Under the pieces are notes generated by a model. That model searched no databases and was not told the origin of the DNA. It saw nothing but the letters and a program-made list of their open reading frames with translations. From positions 1 through 64,000 of the forward strand of contig JBLHVH010000001.1 in NCBI GenBank assembly GCA_047628385.1: a stretch of DNA of 64,000 nt, in the 5' to 3' direction. A program made the position numbers and the translations under genes. Of the stretch, positions 1 through 8,011 are shown in pieces. Source of the stretch: PZPK01 sp047628385. GTDB lineage: Bacteria; Pseudomonadota; Gammaproteobacteria; Pseudomonadales; Oleiphilaceae. Position 1 is the stretch's first letter. Every line of letters begins with the position of its first letter.

Positions 1-1
1 T

Positions 2-78
2 TGGTCGGGATGGCGGGATTTGAACCCACGACCACTTGTCCCCCAGACAAGTGCGCTACCAAGCTGCGCTACATCCCG
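2..78 (-). tRNA. tRNA-Pro (GGG)
   Basis: A 77-nt cloverleaf read on the minus strand. The acceptor stem CGGGATG pairs with CATCCCG, the anticodon stem CTTGT/ACAAG encloses the loop CTGGGGG giving anticodon GGG, the T-loop is GTTCAAAT, and the 3' ACCA is encoded. It decodes proline CCC/CCU codons. It sits downstream of the merR-like gene but beyond that gene's terminator, so it is probably expressed separately. Confidence 0.95.
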
Positions 79-175
79 ACTACAGGGGTGATTTTAGGTA
101 AGGGGATATACTTAATAAATAAGTTAAGACCTAAAACCGTTGAGAATCATACCCTAAGGGTACTCATAAATAAAT

Positions 176-204
176 AAAAAACGCCGATAAATCGGCGTTT
201 TTTA
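176..204 (-). terminator. Rho-independent terminator of the ihfA-merR end of the operon
   Basis: Inverted repeat AACGCCGAT / ATCGGCGTT with a two-base centre, flanked by A-runs on one side and T-runs on the other. It lies 23 bases after the stop of the MerR-like gene on the minus strand and can work in both directions. Confidence 0.85.
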
Positions 205-226
205 TTTAAGGTGTACATCTCAAAGT

Positions 227-583
227 TTAGCTATTCAAAACAACTAAAACTTCTTCTAGCTCAGCGATCATTTGCTTAATAAGCAAATGAGTTTGAGTTG
301 AGTCATCTTTACTGTCATCACTTACTAATTTTTGCTTCGCTCCGCCAATCGTATAACCTTGATCATAAAGGAGGCTTCTGATTTGGCGAATCGTCAACAC
401 ATCCTGACGCTGGTAATAGCGACGATTCCCTCGACGCTTTACAGGCGATAACTGTGTAAATTCTTGCTCCCAATATCTTAGTACATGGGCTTTTACACCA
501 CATAATTCGCTAACCTCACCAATGGTGAAATAACGCTTCCCTGGGATTGGAGGAAGTTCATGGTTATGACTGGGTTCCAGCAT
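227..583 (-). CDS. MerR-family transcriptional regulator
   Basis: A 118-residue DNA-binding protein with one MerR-type winged helix: the stretch FTIGEVSELCGVKAHVLRYW (residues about 19-38) is the helix-turn-helix, followed by the wing RRGNRRYYQRQDV. The C-terminal part is short and has no visible metal- or drug-binding cysteine cluster. Its start overlaps the end of ihfA by 20 bases, so the two are translationally close. A MerR-like gene directly behind ihfA is common in Pseudomonas and relatives; its target is not known to me. No divergent gene suggests a regulon. Confidence 0.88.
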   Translation of the reverse strand: MLEPSHNHELPPIPGKRYFTIGEVSELCGVKAHVLRYWEQEFTQLSPVKRRGNRRYYQRQDVLTIRQIRSLLYDQGYTIGGAKQKLVSDDSKDDSTQTHLLIKQMIAELEEVLVVLNS

Positions 584-866
584 ATGCTTCTACTTTCGCT
601 TTTAGTTTTTGTCCTGGCCGAAAAGTGACAACACGTCTCGCTGATATAGGGATTTCTTCTCCCGTTTTCGGGTTTCGTCCGGGTCTTTGTTTTTTATCTC
701 TTAGGTCAAAATTACCAAAGCCTGACAATTTCACTTGCTCATTATGACCTAAGGCTTCGCAAATCTCTTCAAAAAATGATTCAACCATTTCTTTTGCTTC
801 ACGTTTATTTAACCCGACCTCGTCGTATAGGCTCTCGGCCATATCAGCCTTTGTCAAAGCCCCCAT
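564..866 (-). CDS. ihfA: Integration host factor subunit alpha
   Basis: A 100-residue HU/IHF-family protein, the usual length for IHF-alpha. It forms a heterodimer with IHF-beta and bends DNA sharply at specific sites, affecting transcription, replication and recombination. Seen: the start MGALTKADMAESLYDEVGLN, the core GFGNFDLRDKKQRPGRNPKTG with the DNA-contacting arm including RPGRNP, and a charged tail. The ATG at 866 has the strong Shine-Dalgarno GAGGAGTTAACGA. It lies 3 bases behind the pheT stop, the classical pheST-ihfA operon. Confidence 0.97.
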   Translation of the reverse strand: MGALTKADMAESLYDEVGLNKREAKEMVESFFEEICEALGHNEQVKLSGFGNFDLRDKKQRPGRNPKTGEEIPISARRVVTFRPGQKLKAKVEAYAGTQS

Positions 867-869
867 TCG

Positions 870-3242
870 TTAACTCCTCAATTTTGCATCCAGCTTAGCT
901 GATAATGCGGAAACAATTTGCTCAAAGGTCAGATTAATTTCTTCATCATTCAGTGTGCGATCTACTCTCTGCCAAACTAATGCCAAAGCTAAGCTTTGTT
1001 TGCCTTCACCTAGGTTTTCGCCAGCATATACATCAAACACTGATAATTTAACAAGGTCATCCCCTGCATTATCTTTTACTACGGCTTCAACATCACTGAA
1101 TGGAACCTGATCATTGATCAGTATCGCTAAATCCCGCCTAACTTCTGGGTATTTAGAAACATCAGAGAAATGAGGCACTTGCCCTTGAACTGCTTTTTCT
1201 AAGCATAGTTCAAACATGTAGACTGGGCCATTTAAATCCAGTGTTTTTTGTAATTTAGGGTGTATTGCCCCTAAATAACCAATTATCTCACCTTGTTTTA
1301 CAATTTGAGCCGTTTGTCCTGGGTGTAATGCAGGATGTTTGCCTTTTACGAACTGTATTGAGGTATCAATCGGGAGCAATAGTCGCTCTAAATCGCCTTT
1401 CACATCATAGAAGTCGACAGACTTATTATCGTTAGACCAGTTTTCAGTATTCACGGCACCAGAAACCACACCTGAAAGCATTCTAGTCTGAACAATTTCA
1501 CCTTCTATTTTCTCAAACTTTAATCCCGTCTCAAAAAACTTAACACGCGATTGCTGTCGGTTTTGGTTATAACTCATTGCTTTCAATAAACCCGTCCACA
1601 AAGACGTTCTCATAACAGCCAAATCAGCTGAAATAGGATTCGCCAAAGCAATGCTTTCTGCTGAAGGCATAATTTGATTTTGAAGCTCGTCTTCAACAAA
1701 GCTATACGTAATTGCTTCTTGATAACCTAAGCTCACAAGGCGATCAGCCAAGAGGTCAGTAGAAGCGATTGACTCTTCGACAACTTTAAGTGTCAAGGAA
1801 CCTAAAGCCGTTGTTTTAGGCAGGTTGTTATAACCATAAATCCGGCCTACTTCTTCAATAAGGTCTGGCTCAATAGCGATATCGAAACGGTAACTCGGCA
1901 CATCAAAAACCCAGGCACCTTCTTCACGCTTAGCAATCGTCATCCCTAAACGCGTTAATATTTCTTCTACTTCACTATTTTCAATTTTAATGCCTAGCAA
2001 AGATTCTATTTTACTTTCACGTAACCTAACACTGGTTGCTTTCGGCAATTTATCGTCTTCACAAACTTCTATAATCGGCCCTGCATCACCGCCAACAATA
2101 TCAATCAATAACTGTGTTGCTCGCTCCATGGCATTGCGCTGTAATTGGTAATCAACACCACGTTCAAAACGATGAGACGAATCAGTATGCAAGCCATAAG
2201 ATCGAGCTTTACCAGCGATGGCAAGCGGACTAAAAAAAGCGCACTCTAAAAATATATTTGTAGTTTCTGAACTGACACCAGAATTAGCTCCCCCCATGAC
2301 ACCAGCAATTGCTAAGGCTTCTTTTTCATCTGCGATGACTAAAGTATTATCATTAAGTGCAACTTCTTGCCCATCAAGTAATGTTATTTTTTCTTTATCT
2401 TGTGCTTTTCTAACCACAATCGAGCCATTTAAACGTTCAAGGTCAAACGCATGCATTGGCTGACCTAGCTCTAACAAAATAAAGTTAGTCACATCCACCG
2501 CAGCATCAATACTTCTTAAACCACAGCGACGAAGCTTCTCAGACATCCATAAGGGCGTTGGTTTCGACAGATCAACACCTTTAATTACGCGCCCTAGATA
2601 CTTAGGACAGGACTCACTATCTTCCAACTTAATTGGGAAGGTATCATCAATAGAAGATAATACAGCGTTGATAACAGGAGGGGTTAACGGGACTTTATTT
2701 AACACACCAACTTCTCGAGCGAGACCTGCTATAGAAAGGCAGTCACTTCGATTTGGCGTTAAATCTACTTCAACACTAAAGTCATCTAAAGACAAAAATT
2801 TACGAATACATTGTCCAACCGGCGCATCCGTCACTAACTCCATCAAACCATCAGAAGAATCCGCTAAACCAAGTTCCGATTCAGCACATAGCATTCCAAA
2901 CGATTCAACACCACGAAGTTTCGCTTTTTTAATTTTGAAGTTTCCTGGAAGCACTGCACCAATCGTTGCAAAAGGTACTTTCAAGCCTGCGCGTACATTT
3001 GTAGCACCACACACAACCTGAAATGTTTCCGAACCATCACTCACTTTACAAACATTCAATTTGTCTGCATCAGGGTGTGGCTCAACACTTAATACTTCAC
3101 CAACGACAATCCCACTAAACGCTCCAGCGACGGGTTCAACACCATCTACTTCCAAACCTGCCATGGTGATCTGTGTTACTAAATCATCAATTTTGATTGA
3201 AGGGTTTACCCACTCTCTAAGCCACTGTTCACTGAATTTCAT
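870..3242 (-). CDS. pheT: Phenylalanyl-tRNA synthetase beta subunit
   Basis: A 790-residue protein, close to the usual ~795. With PheS it forms the cytoplasmic (alpha-beta)2 enzyme that charges tRNA-Phe and edits mischarged tyrosine. Seen: the N-terminal tRNA-binding (EMAP/Trbp111-like) domain around residues 40-150 with CGATNVRAG, the B3/B4 editing domain, B5 domains, the FDX-ACB tRNA anticodon-binding domain at the C-terminus (FSDVSKYPEVRRDLAILIND), and start MKFSEQWLREWVN. It lies about 100 bases after pheS and 3 bases before ihfA. Confidence 0.98.
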   Translation of the reverse strand: MKFSEQWLREWVNPSIKIDDLVTQITMAGLEVDGVEPVAGAFSGIVVGEVLSVEPHPDADKLNVCKVSDGSETFQVVCGATNVRAGLKVPFATIGAVLPGNFKIKKAKLRGVESFGMLCAESELGLADSSDGLMELVTDAPVGQCIRKFLSLDDFSVEVDLTPNRSDCLSIAGLAREVGVLNKVPLTPPVINAVLSSIDDTFPIKLEDSESCPKYLGRVIKGVDLSKPTPLWMSEKLRRCGLRSIDAAVDVTNFILLELGQPMHAFDLERLNGSIVVRKAQDKEKITLLDGQEVALNDNTLVIADEKEALAIAGVMGGANSGVSSETTNIFLECAFFSPLAIAGKARSYGLHTDSSHRFERGVDYQLQRNAMERATQLLIDIVGGDAGPIIEVCEDDKLPKATSVRLRESKIESLLGIKIENSEVEEILTRLGMTIAKREEGAWVFDVPSYRFDIAIEPDLIEEVGRIYGYNNLPKTTALGSLTLKVVEESIASTDLLADRLVSLGYQEAITYSFVEDELQNQIMPSAESIALANPISADLAVMRTSLWTGLLKAMSYNQNRQQSRVKFFETGLKFEKIEGEIVQTRMLSGVVSGAVNTENWSNDNKSVDFYDVKGDLERLLLPIDTSIQFVKGKHPALHPGQTAQIVKQGEIIGYLGAIHPKLQKTLDLNGPVYMFELCLEKAVQGQVPHFSDVSKYPEVRRDLAILINDQVPFSDVEAVVKDNAGDDLVKLSVFDVYAGENLGEGKQSLALALVWQRVDRTLNDEEINLTFEQIVSALSAKLDAKLRS

Positions 3243-3344
3243 TGGTTTTCCATCTTTTCAAACTGTTTGTTTTAACTAATCGTGTTAACTAATCAAGTTT
3301 CCCGCCCCACTACTCATTTAGTAATAATAGGGAAAAAGGAGAAA

Positions 3345-4343
3345 CTAGTTAAACTGCTTTAAGAAACGTAGATCGTTTTCAAAAAACATTCTCAAGTCAT
3401 TAACGCCGTAACGCAGCATTGCTAAACGTTCGACACCTAAGCCAAAGGCAAAACCAGAGTATTTTTCTGGATCAATACCGCTGGACTCAAATACTTTTGG
3501 GTGCACCATGCCACAACCCATTACTTCAAGCCATTTGATATTCCCATCCGCATCACGACCCCATTCGATATCGACTTCAGCTGATGGCTCAGTGAATGGA
3601 AAATAAGAGGGGCGAAAACGAACCGCAATGTCACGTTCAAAAAATACTCTTAGGAAATCCTCAACCGTACTTTTTAAATCAGCAAAACTTACTTTTTCTT
3701 CAACTAATAAACCTTCAACCTGATGAAACATAGGTGTATGCGTTTGATCAGAGTCGCAACGATAAACTCGCCCTGGACAAATCATTCGAAAGGGAGGCTT
3801 TCCTTCAGCCATCGTTCTTACTTGCACCGGTGATGTATGCGTTCGTAGTAAGGTGTTGGCATCAAAATAGAAGGTATCGTGCATGGCACGTGCAGGGTGA
3901 TGGTCAGGTATATTTAAAGCTTCGAAATTGTGATAGTCATCTTCAATTTCCGGCCCGACTTCAATTGAGTACCCTGCTTGAGAGAAAAACTGCTCTATTC
4001 GACGCATTGTTTTAGTGACAGGATGTAGACCGCCAACTTCAGCCGATCGACCAGGTAACGTGACATCTAAAGCCTCTGACTGTAACTTTTGGTTTAGTGC
4101 CGCTGTCTCTAATAGTTCTTTTTTGGAGAGTAGCTTTTCCAACACACCTTGCTTGGCTTCATTAATTTTTGCACCGGCCGCAGGACGCTCTTTTGCATCT
4201 ATCTTACCCAGTGACTTAAGTAGTTGAGTGATTTGGCCTTTCTTACCAAGATAGTCAACACGTACTTGATCCAATACCGATATCTCATCGGCTGCGCCAA
4301 CCGCATCTATTGCGTTCTGCACTAATTGTTCAAGGTTTTCCAT
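3345..4343 (-). CDS. pheS: Phenylalanyl-tRNA synthetase alpha subunit
   Basis: A 332-residue class II aminoacyl-tRNA synthetase catalytic subunit. The N-terminal coiled coil (about residues 1-100) binds tRNA. The catalytic core shows motif 2 (residues around FRMICPGRVYRCDSDQTHTP) and motif 3 (GFAFGLGVERLAMLRYGV). The start at ATG 4343 (MENLEQLVQ) is chosen over an upstream in-frame ATG at 4376 because a Shine-Dalgarno GGAGAG precedes it and the family begins here. No phenylalanine-rich leader peptide was found upstream. Confidence 0.98.
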   Translation of the reverse strand: MENLEQLVQNAIDAVGAADEISVLDQVRVDYLGKKGQITQLLKSLGKIDAKERPAAGAKINEAKQGVLEKLLSKKELLETAALNQKLQSEALDVTLPGRSAEVGGLHPVTKTMRRIEQFFSQAGYSIEVGPEIEDDYHNFEALNIPDHHPARAMHDTFYFDANTLLRTHTSPVQVRTMAEGKPPFRMICPGRVYRCDSDQTHTPMFHQVEGLLVEEKVSFADLKSTVEDFLRVFFERDIAVRFRPSYFPFTEPSAEVDIEWGRDADGNIKWLEVMGCGMVHPKVFESSGIDPEKYSGFAFGLGVERLAMLRYGVNDLRMFFENDLRFLKQFN

Positions 4344-4501
4344 TCTGCTCTCCGACGCTGTTTTATAACAGTACACTTCAATAATCTAAATAATACCCAT
4401 ACTGAAATATTAACATTCAAGTATTTATCATCCTTTTCCTCTCTTAGAAGGAAGGTGGGAAGGGTAAAACTTGGTATGGTTTCAGAATGGACACTAAACA
4501 T

Positions 4502-4541
4502 AAAAAAATAGGGGACGAGTTAACCCGGCCCCTATTTTTTT
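4502..4541 (-). terminator. Terminator between rplT and pheS
   Basis: Stem ATAGGGG / CCCCTAT flanked by seven A and seven T, 46 bases after the rplT stop and about 160 bases before the pheS start. It separates ribosomal-protein expression from pheST. It could also act as an attenuator for pheST if transcription reads in, but no leader peptide supports that. Confidence 0.85.
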
Positions 4542-4586
4542 CTCAGCTGTCAGCTTTTCGAATTTATCAAGCCACTAACATGAGTT

Positions 4587-4946
4587 TTAGCTTGCTAAAG
4601 CAGACTTTGCTTTTTCAACAACAACAGCAAAAACTGCTGCATCGTTCATTGCTAAGTCAGCTAGAACTTTTCGATCGATCTCAACATTGGCTTTTTTAAG
4701 GCCTGCAATAAATCGGCTATACGATAAACCGCTTATACGTGCACCAGCATTGATTCGAGCTATCCATAAACGACGGAACTGACGTTTCCTTTGGCGACGG
4801 TCACGGTAAGCGTATTGACCCGCTTTAATAACCGCTTGCTTAGCAACTCTATAAATTCTGCTTCGGGCACCGTAGTAACCTTTAGCTTGCTTTAATATCT
4901 TCTTATGGCGACGATGCGCCGTAACTCCACGTTTTACGCGAGGCAT
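4587..4946 (-). CDS. rplT: 50S ribosomal protein L20
   Basis: A 119-residue, strongly basic L20 of normal length. It binds 23S rRNA early in large-subunit assembly and, in E. coli, represses its own operon (rpmI-rplT) through leader RNA. Seen: the start MPRVKRGVTAHRRHKKILKQ and the core around RQRKRQFRRLWIARINAG. The Shine-Dalgarno AGGAG is 6 bases upstream. It follows rpmI after 37 bases and ends before an intrinsic terminator. Confidence 0.99.
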   Translation of the reverse strand: MPRVKRGVTAHRRHKKILKQAKGYYGARSRIYRVAKQAVIKAGQYAYRDRRQRKRQFRRLWIARINAGARISGLSYSRFIAGLKKANVEIDRKVLADLAMNDAAVFAVVVEKAKSALAS

Positions 4947-4983
4947 AAATAACTCCTAACTAGACTAATTATAAGGTGACCGA

Positions 4984-5175
4984 TTATATTCGAAGCATAC
5001 GTTTGATCATTGGCTGATCAGAGTCTGCAACTTGCTTACATCCGCGTAGCTGACGCTTACGCTTAGTAGACTTTTTGGTCAAAATATGGCTAGTAAAGGA
5101 TTGTTTATGTTTGAATCCATTAGCAGTTTTTTTAAAGCGTTTTGTAGCACCGCTTTTTGCTTTCATTTTAGGCAT
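4984..5175 (-). CDS. rpmI: 50S ribosomal protein L35
   Basis: A 63-residue L35, within one or two residues of the family length. It begins MPKMKAKSGATKRFKKTANG and ends DQPMIKRMLRI, both diagnostic. The Shine-Dalgarno GGAGTGAG precedes the ATG. It lies between infC and rplT in the conserved thrS-infC-rpmI-rplT order, 46 bases behind infC. Confidence 0.98.
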   Translation of the reverse strand: MPKMKAKSGATKRFKKTANGFKHKQSFTSHILTKKSTKRKRQLRGCKQVADSDQPMIKRMLRI

Positions 5176-5221
5176 AATATCTCACTCCGCATTGGAAAAA
5201 TTAACGAAAATAGCAACCCTG

Positions 5222-5761
5222 CTACTTTCTCTTTTTCGGGGCCAATACCATCATCATTTGCCGACCTTCCATTTTTGGTCGCTGCTCGACAGTTGCATAC
5301 TCTTCCAGATCAGTTTCGATCCGCATTAGTTGCTCCATACCGATTTCCTGATGAGCCATTTCTCTGCCTCGATAACGAATCGTTACCTTAGCTTTGTCCC
5401 CATTTTCAAGGAAACGTATCAGGTTGCGTAGTTTTACCTGATAATCCCCTTCTTCCGTCCCTGGTCGTAATTTGATTTCTTTAACCTGAGTCTGCTTTTG
5501 TTTTTTCTTTTGGGCAGCTTTTTCTTTCTTTTCGTCAAAAACTTTTTTACCGTAATCCATTATTTTACACACAATAGGATCACTGTTTGCTATTTGAACT
5601 AAGTCTAGACTTGCCTGCGTAGCTTGAGCGCGCGCTTCTTCGATAGTCACTACACCGACTTGTTCGCCGTCTGCAGCAATTAATCGTACTTCTGTTGCTT
5701 CAATATTATCGTTTATGAGCGCTTTCTTGCTTTTGCCGCCGCTTTGAGTATTTCGCTTAAT
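5222..5761 (-). CDS. infC: Translation initiation factor IF-3 (AUU start)
   Basis: Reading from the ATT at 5761 gives 179 residues, nearly the length of E. coli IF-3 (180). The N-terminal domain has KALINDNIEATEVRLIAADG and then VGVVTIEEA; the C-terminal domain has KEIKLRPGTEEGDYQVKLRN. The first in-frame standard start (GTG 5650) would delete the conserved N-domain. The ATT is preceded by GTGGAGAAATAAAC, with GGAG 8 bases upstream. Use of AUU is the known self-limiting device: IF-3 rejects non-canonical starts and so lowers its own synthesis. Conserved thrS-infC context. Confidence 0.96.
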   Translation of the reverse strand: MKRNTQSGGKSKKALINDNIEATEVRLIAADGEQVGVVTIEEARAQATQASLDLVQIANSDPIVCKIMDYGKKVFDEKKEKAAQKKKQKQTQVKEIKLRPGTEEGDYQVKLRNLIRFLENGDKAKVTIRYRGREMAHQEIGMEQLMRIETDLEEYATVEQRPKMEGRQMMMVLAPKKRK

Positions 5762-5835
5762 GTTTATTTCTCCACATTAAAAAATGCTGATATCTATAAT
5801 TAACGTATATATACATGAATTTCTTCATTTATACA

Positions 5836-7767
5836 TTAACTTTCTAATTCAGCTGTTCGACCTTTTCGTACTATCTCGTTTTTAAATAGTGAGATAACTT
5901 CATCTAAGCTCATAACGCCAAGGTCTTCACCTTTACGAGTACGAATGGCCACTGTATTGTTTTCGACCTCCTTATCACCTACTACTAATAAATAAGGAAC
6001 CTTACGAATTGTGTGCTCGCGAATTTTAAAGCCGATCTTCTCGTTTCTCAAGTCCAGATGTGCTCTATATCCACTTTCTTCGATGTTTTTATGTAATTTT
6101 TTACAATATTCGGCCTGTTTATCAGTAATATTGAGAATTGCGACCTGATCAGGTGCTAACCAGAACGGAAATGCTCCCTCATATTCTTCAATTAAAATAC
6201 CGATAAATCGCTCAAATGATCCTAAAACAGCTCGATGTAACATCACTGGAACACTTCGACCTTGATCATCTGTTACATATTGAGCGCCCAAACGACCTGG
6301 CATTGAAAAGTCGACCTGTATAGTGCCACATTGCCAAACTCGCCCAATACAATCTTTTAGCGAAAATTCAATTTTTGGCCCATAAAACGCGCCCTCACCA
6401 GGCAACAAGTCCCAATCAAGGTTTTTAGCGTTTAAAGATTCTTCAAGCGCTGCTTCCGCTTTATCCCAAACTTCATCTGAACCGACTCGTTGCTCTGGTC
6501 GAGTAGACAGCTTGTAAATAATTTCAGTAAAACCAAAGTCATCATAAACTTCATGAAGCATATCAATAAAAGAAGATACTTCGTCTAAGACTTGCTTTTC
6601 TTCGCAAAAGATATGTGCATCATCTTGCACAAATCCGCGCACACGCATAATACCATGTAATGCACCAGATGCTTCATTTCGATGACAAGACCCAAATTCT
6701 GCTAAACGTATGGGTAACTCTTTATAACTTTTTAGACCTTGATTGAACACTTGAATATGGCAAGGACAATTCATCGGTTTGATAGCAAAGTCAAAGTTTT
6801 CAGAGTGAGTGGTAAACATTTGCTCACTAAATTTTTCCCAATGCCCTGACTTTTCCCATAACGAACGTTCAACAACTTGAGGCGTTTTTATTTCCTGATA
6901 GCCATATTTACGTTGTTTAGCACGCATATAACTTTCAATCTCTTGATATATACGCCAGCCTTTATCATGCCAGAACACCATTCCAGGCGCCTCATCTTGC
7001 ATATGAAAGAGGTCTAGCTTTTTACCTATTTTACGGTGATCTCGTTTTTCAGCTTCTTGTAATCGATTTAAATAGCCTTTGAGCTGTTTTTTATCTGCCC
7101 ATGCTGTGCCATAAACACGCTGCAACATTGTATTATCAGAATCACCACGCCAATAAGCACCAGATGTGCGCATTAATTTAAAATGCTGACAAAACTTCAT
7201 ACTTGGTACGTGTGGGCCACGACACATATCAACATATTCTTCATGGTGATATAAACCTGGCGAATCATTTGAATCAATGTCACGATCCAAGATTTCCATT
7301 TTATAGGTTTCGCCTCGCGCTTTAAACGTATCATAGGCGTGCTGCCAAGAAACCTTTTTCTTTATGACTGGATAATCTTTTTTGGCTAGTGACAACATCT
7401 GTTTTTCTAGCTTCAACATATCGTCATCAGTCAATCGATGCTCTAAATCTATATCATAATAAAAGCCATTATCGATAGTTGGGCCAATTGCCATTTTGGT
7501 ATCGGGCCATAACTGCTTGATAGCGTGTCCCAATAGGTGAGCACAAGAGTGGCGTAGAATCTCTAAGCCTTCTTCATTTTTAGCCGTTATAATACTAAGC
7601 GTTGCATCGTTTTCAATTAATTCAGAGGCATCAACCAGCACACCATTTACATTTCCTGCAATTGTTGCTTTTGCAAGACCTGGTCCAATATCAGCAGCAA
7701 CATCCATAACAGATACAGACTGTTCAAAGGTTCTCTGACTTCCATCGGGAAGCGTAATCGTTGGCAT
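5836..7767 (-). CDS. thrS: Threonyl-tRNA synthetase
   Basis: A 643-residue class II synthetase, standard length. Seen in order: TGS domain (MPTITLPDGSQRTFEQ), the editing/TRS-SAD domain with HSCAHLLGHA and the Zn-linked HPxxxxC-type region (YVDMCRGPHVPS), motif 2 of the catalytic domain (FGSCHRNEASGALHGIMRVR), motif 3 region (VMLHRAVLGSFERFIGILIE) and the anticodon-binding domain. It charges tRNA-Thr and removes misacylated serine. First gene of the thrS-infC-rpmI-rplT block. In E. coli it represses its own translation through an upstream operator; I could not establish one here. Confidence 0.98.
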   Translation of the reverse strand: MPTITLPDGSQRTFEQSVSVMDVAADIGPGLAKATIAGNVNGVLVDASELIENDATLSIITAKNEEGLEILRHSCAHLLGHAIKQLWPDTKMAIGPTIDNGFYYDIDLEHRLTDDDMLKLEKQMLSLAKKDYPVIKKKVSWQHAYDTFKARGETYKMEILDRDIDSNDSPGLYHHEEYVDMCRGPHVPSMKFCQHFKLMRTSGAYWRGDSDNTMLQRVYGTAWADKKQLKGYLNRLQEAEKRDHRKIGKKLDLFHMQDEAPGMVFWHDKGWRIYQEIESYMRAKQRKYGYQEIKTPQVVERSLWEKSGHWEKFSEQMFTTHSENFDFAIKPMNCPCHIQVFNQGLKSYKELPIRLAEFGSCHRNEASGALHGIMRVRGFVQDDAHIFCEEKQVLDEVSSFIDMLHEVYDDFGFTEIIYKLSTRPEQRVGSDEVWDKAEAALEESLNAKNLDWDLLPGEGAFYGPKIEFSLKDCIGRVWQCGTIQVDFSMPGRLGAQYVTDDQGRSVPVMLHRAVLGSFERFIGILIEEYEGAFPFWLAPDQVAILNITDKQAEYCKKLHKNIEESGYRAHLDLRNEKIGFKIREHTIRKVPYLLVVGDKEVENNTVAIRTRKGEDLGVMSLDEVISLFKNEIVRKGRTAELES

Positions 7768-7970
7768 AATATCCTCGTTATCAGTGGTGCCCCGTACTAA
7801 AGGCCACTTGAAAAATAATGTTTTAGTGTTGAAAAATAGACATTGGCATTAATAATCGCGCAATTTTATACAAGTAGCAGCAACTATTCAATTTTGTGTC
7901 GTTAGTTAAGTGATTAATAACAACGCATCCAATCAAAAGCACGACTTCATCAACTTTATAACGTAAAAAA

Positions 7971-7996
7971 AAGCCTCGTTAATACGAGGCTTTTAA
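7971..7996 (-). terminator. Terminator behind the RND/YCF48/DUF1329 cluster
   Basis: A 9-bp stem AAGCCTCGT / ACGAGGCTT with a four-base loop, followed on the minus strand by a run of T. It lies 16 bases after the stop of the RND permease gene. Confidence 0.88.
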
Positions 7997-8011
7997 TTCA
8001 AAACACTAATT

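Noticed and set aside
4344..4586. Possible phenylalanine leader peptide and attenuator before pheST
   Set aside because: No short ORF with phenylalanine codons and ribosome site precedes the hairpin at 4502-4541; the hairpin is better read as the rplT terminator.
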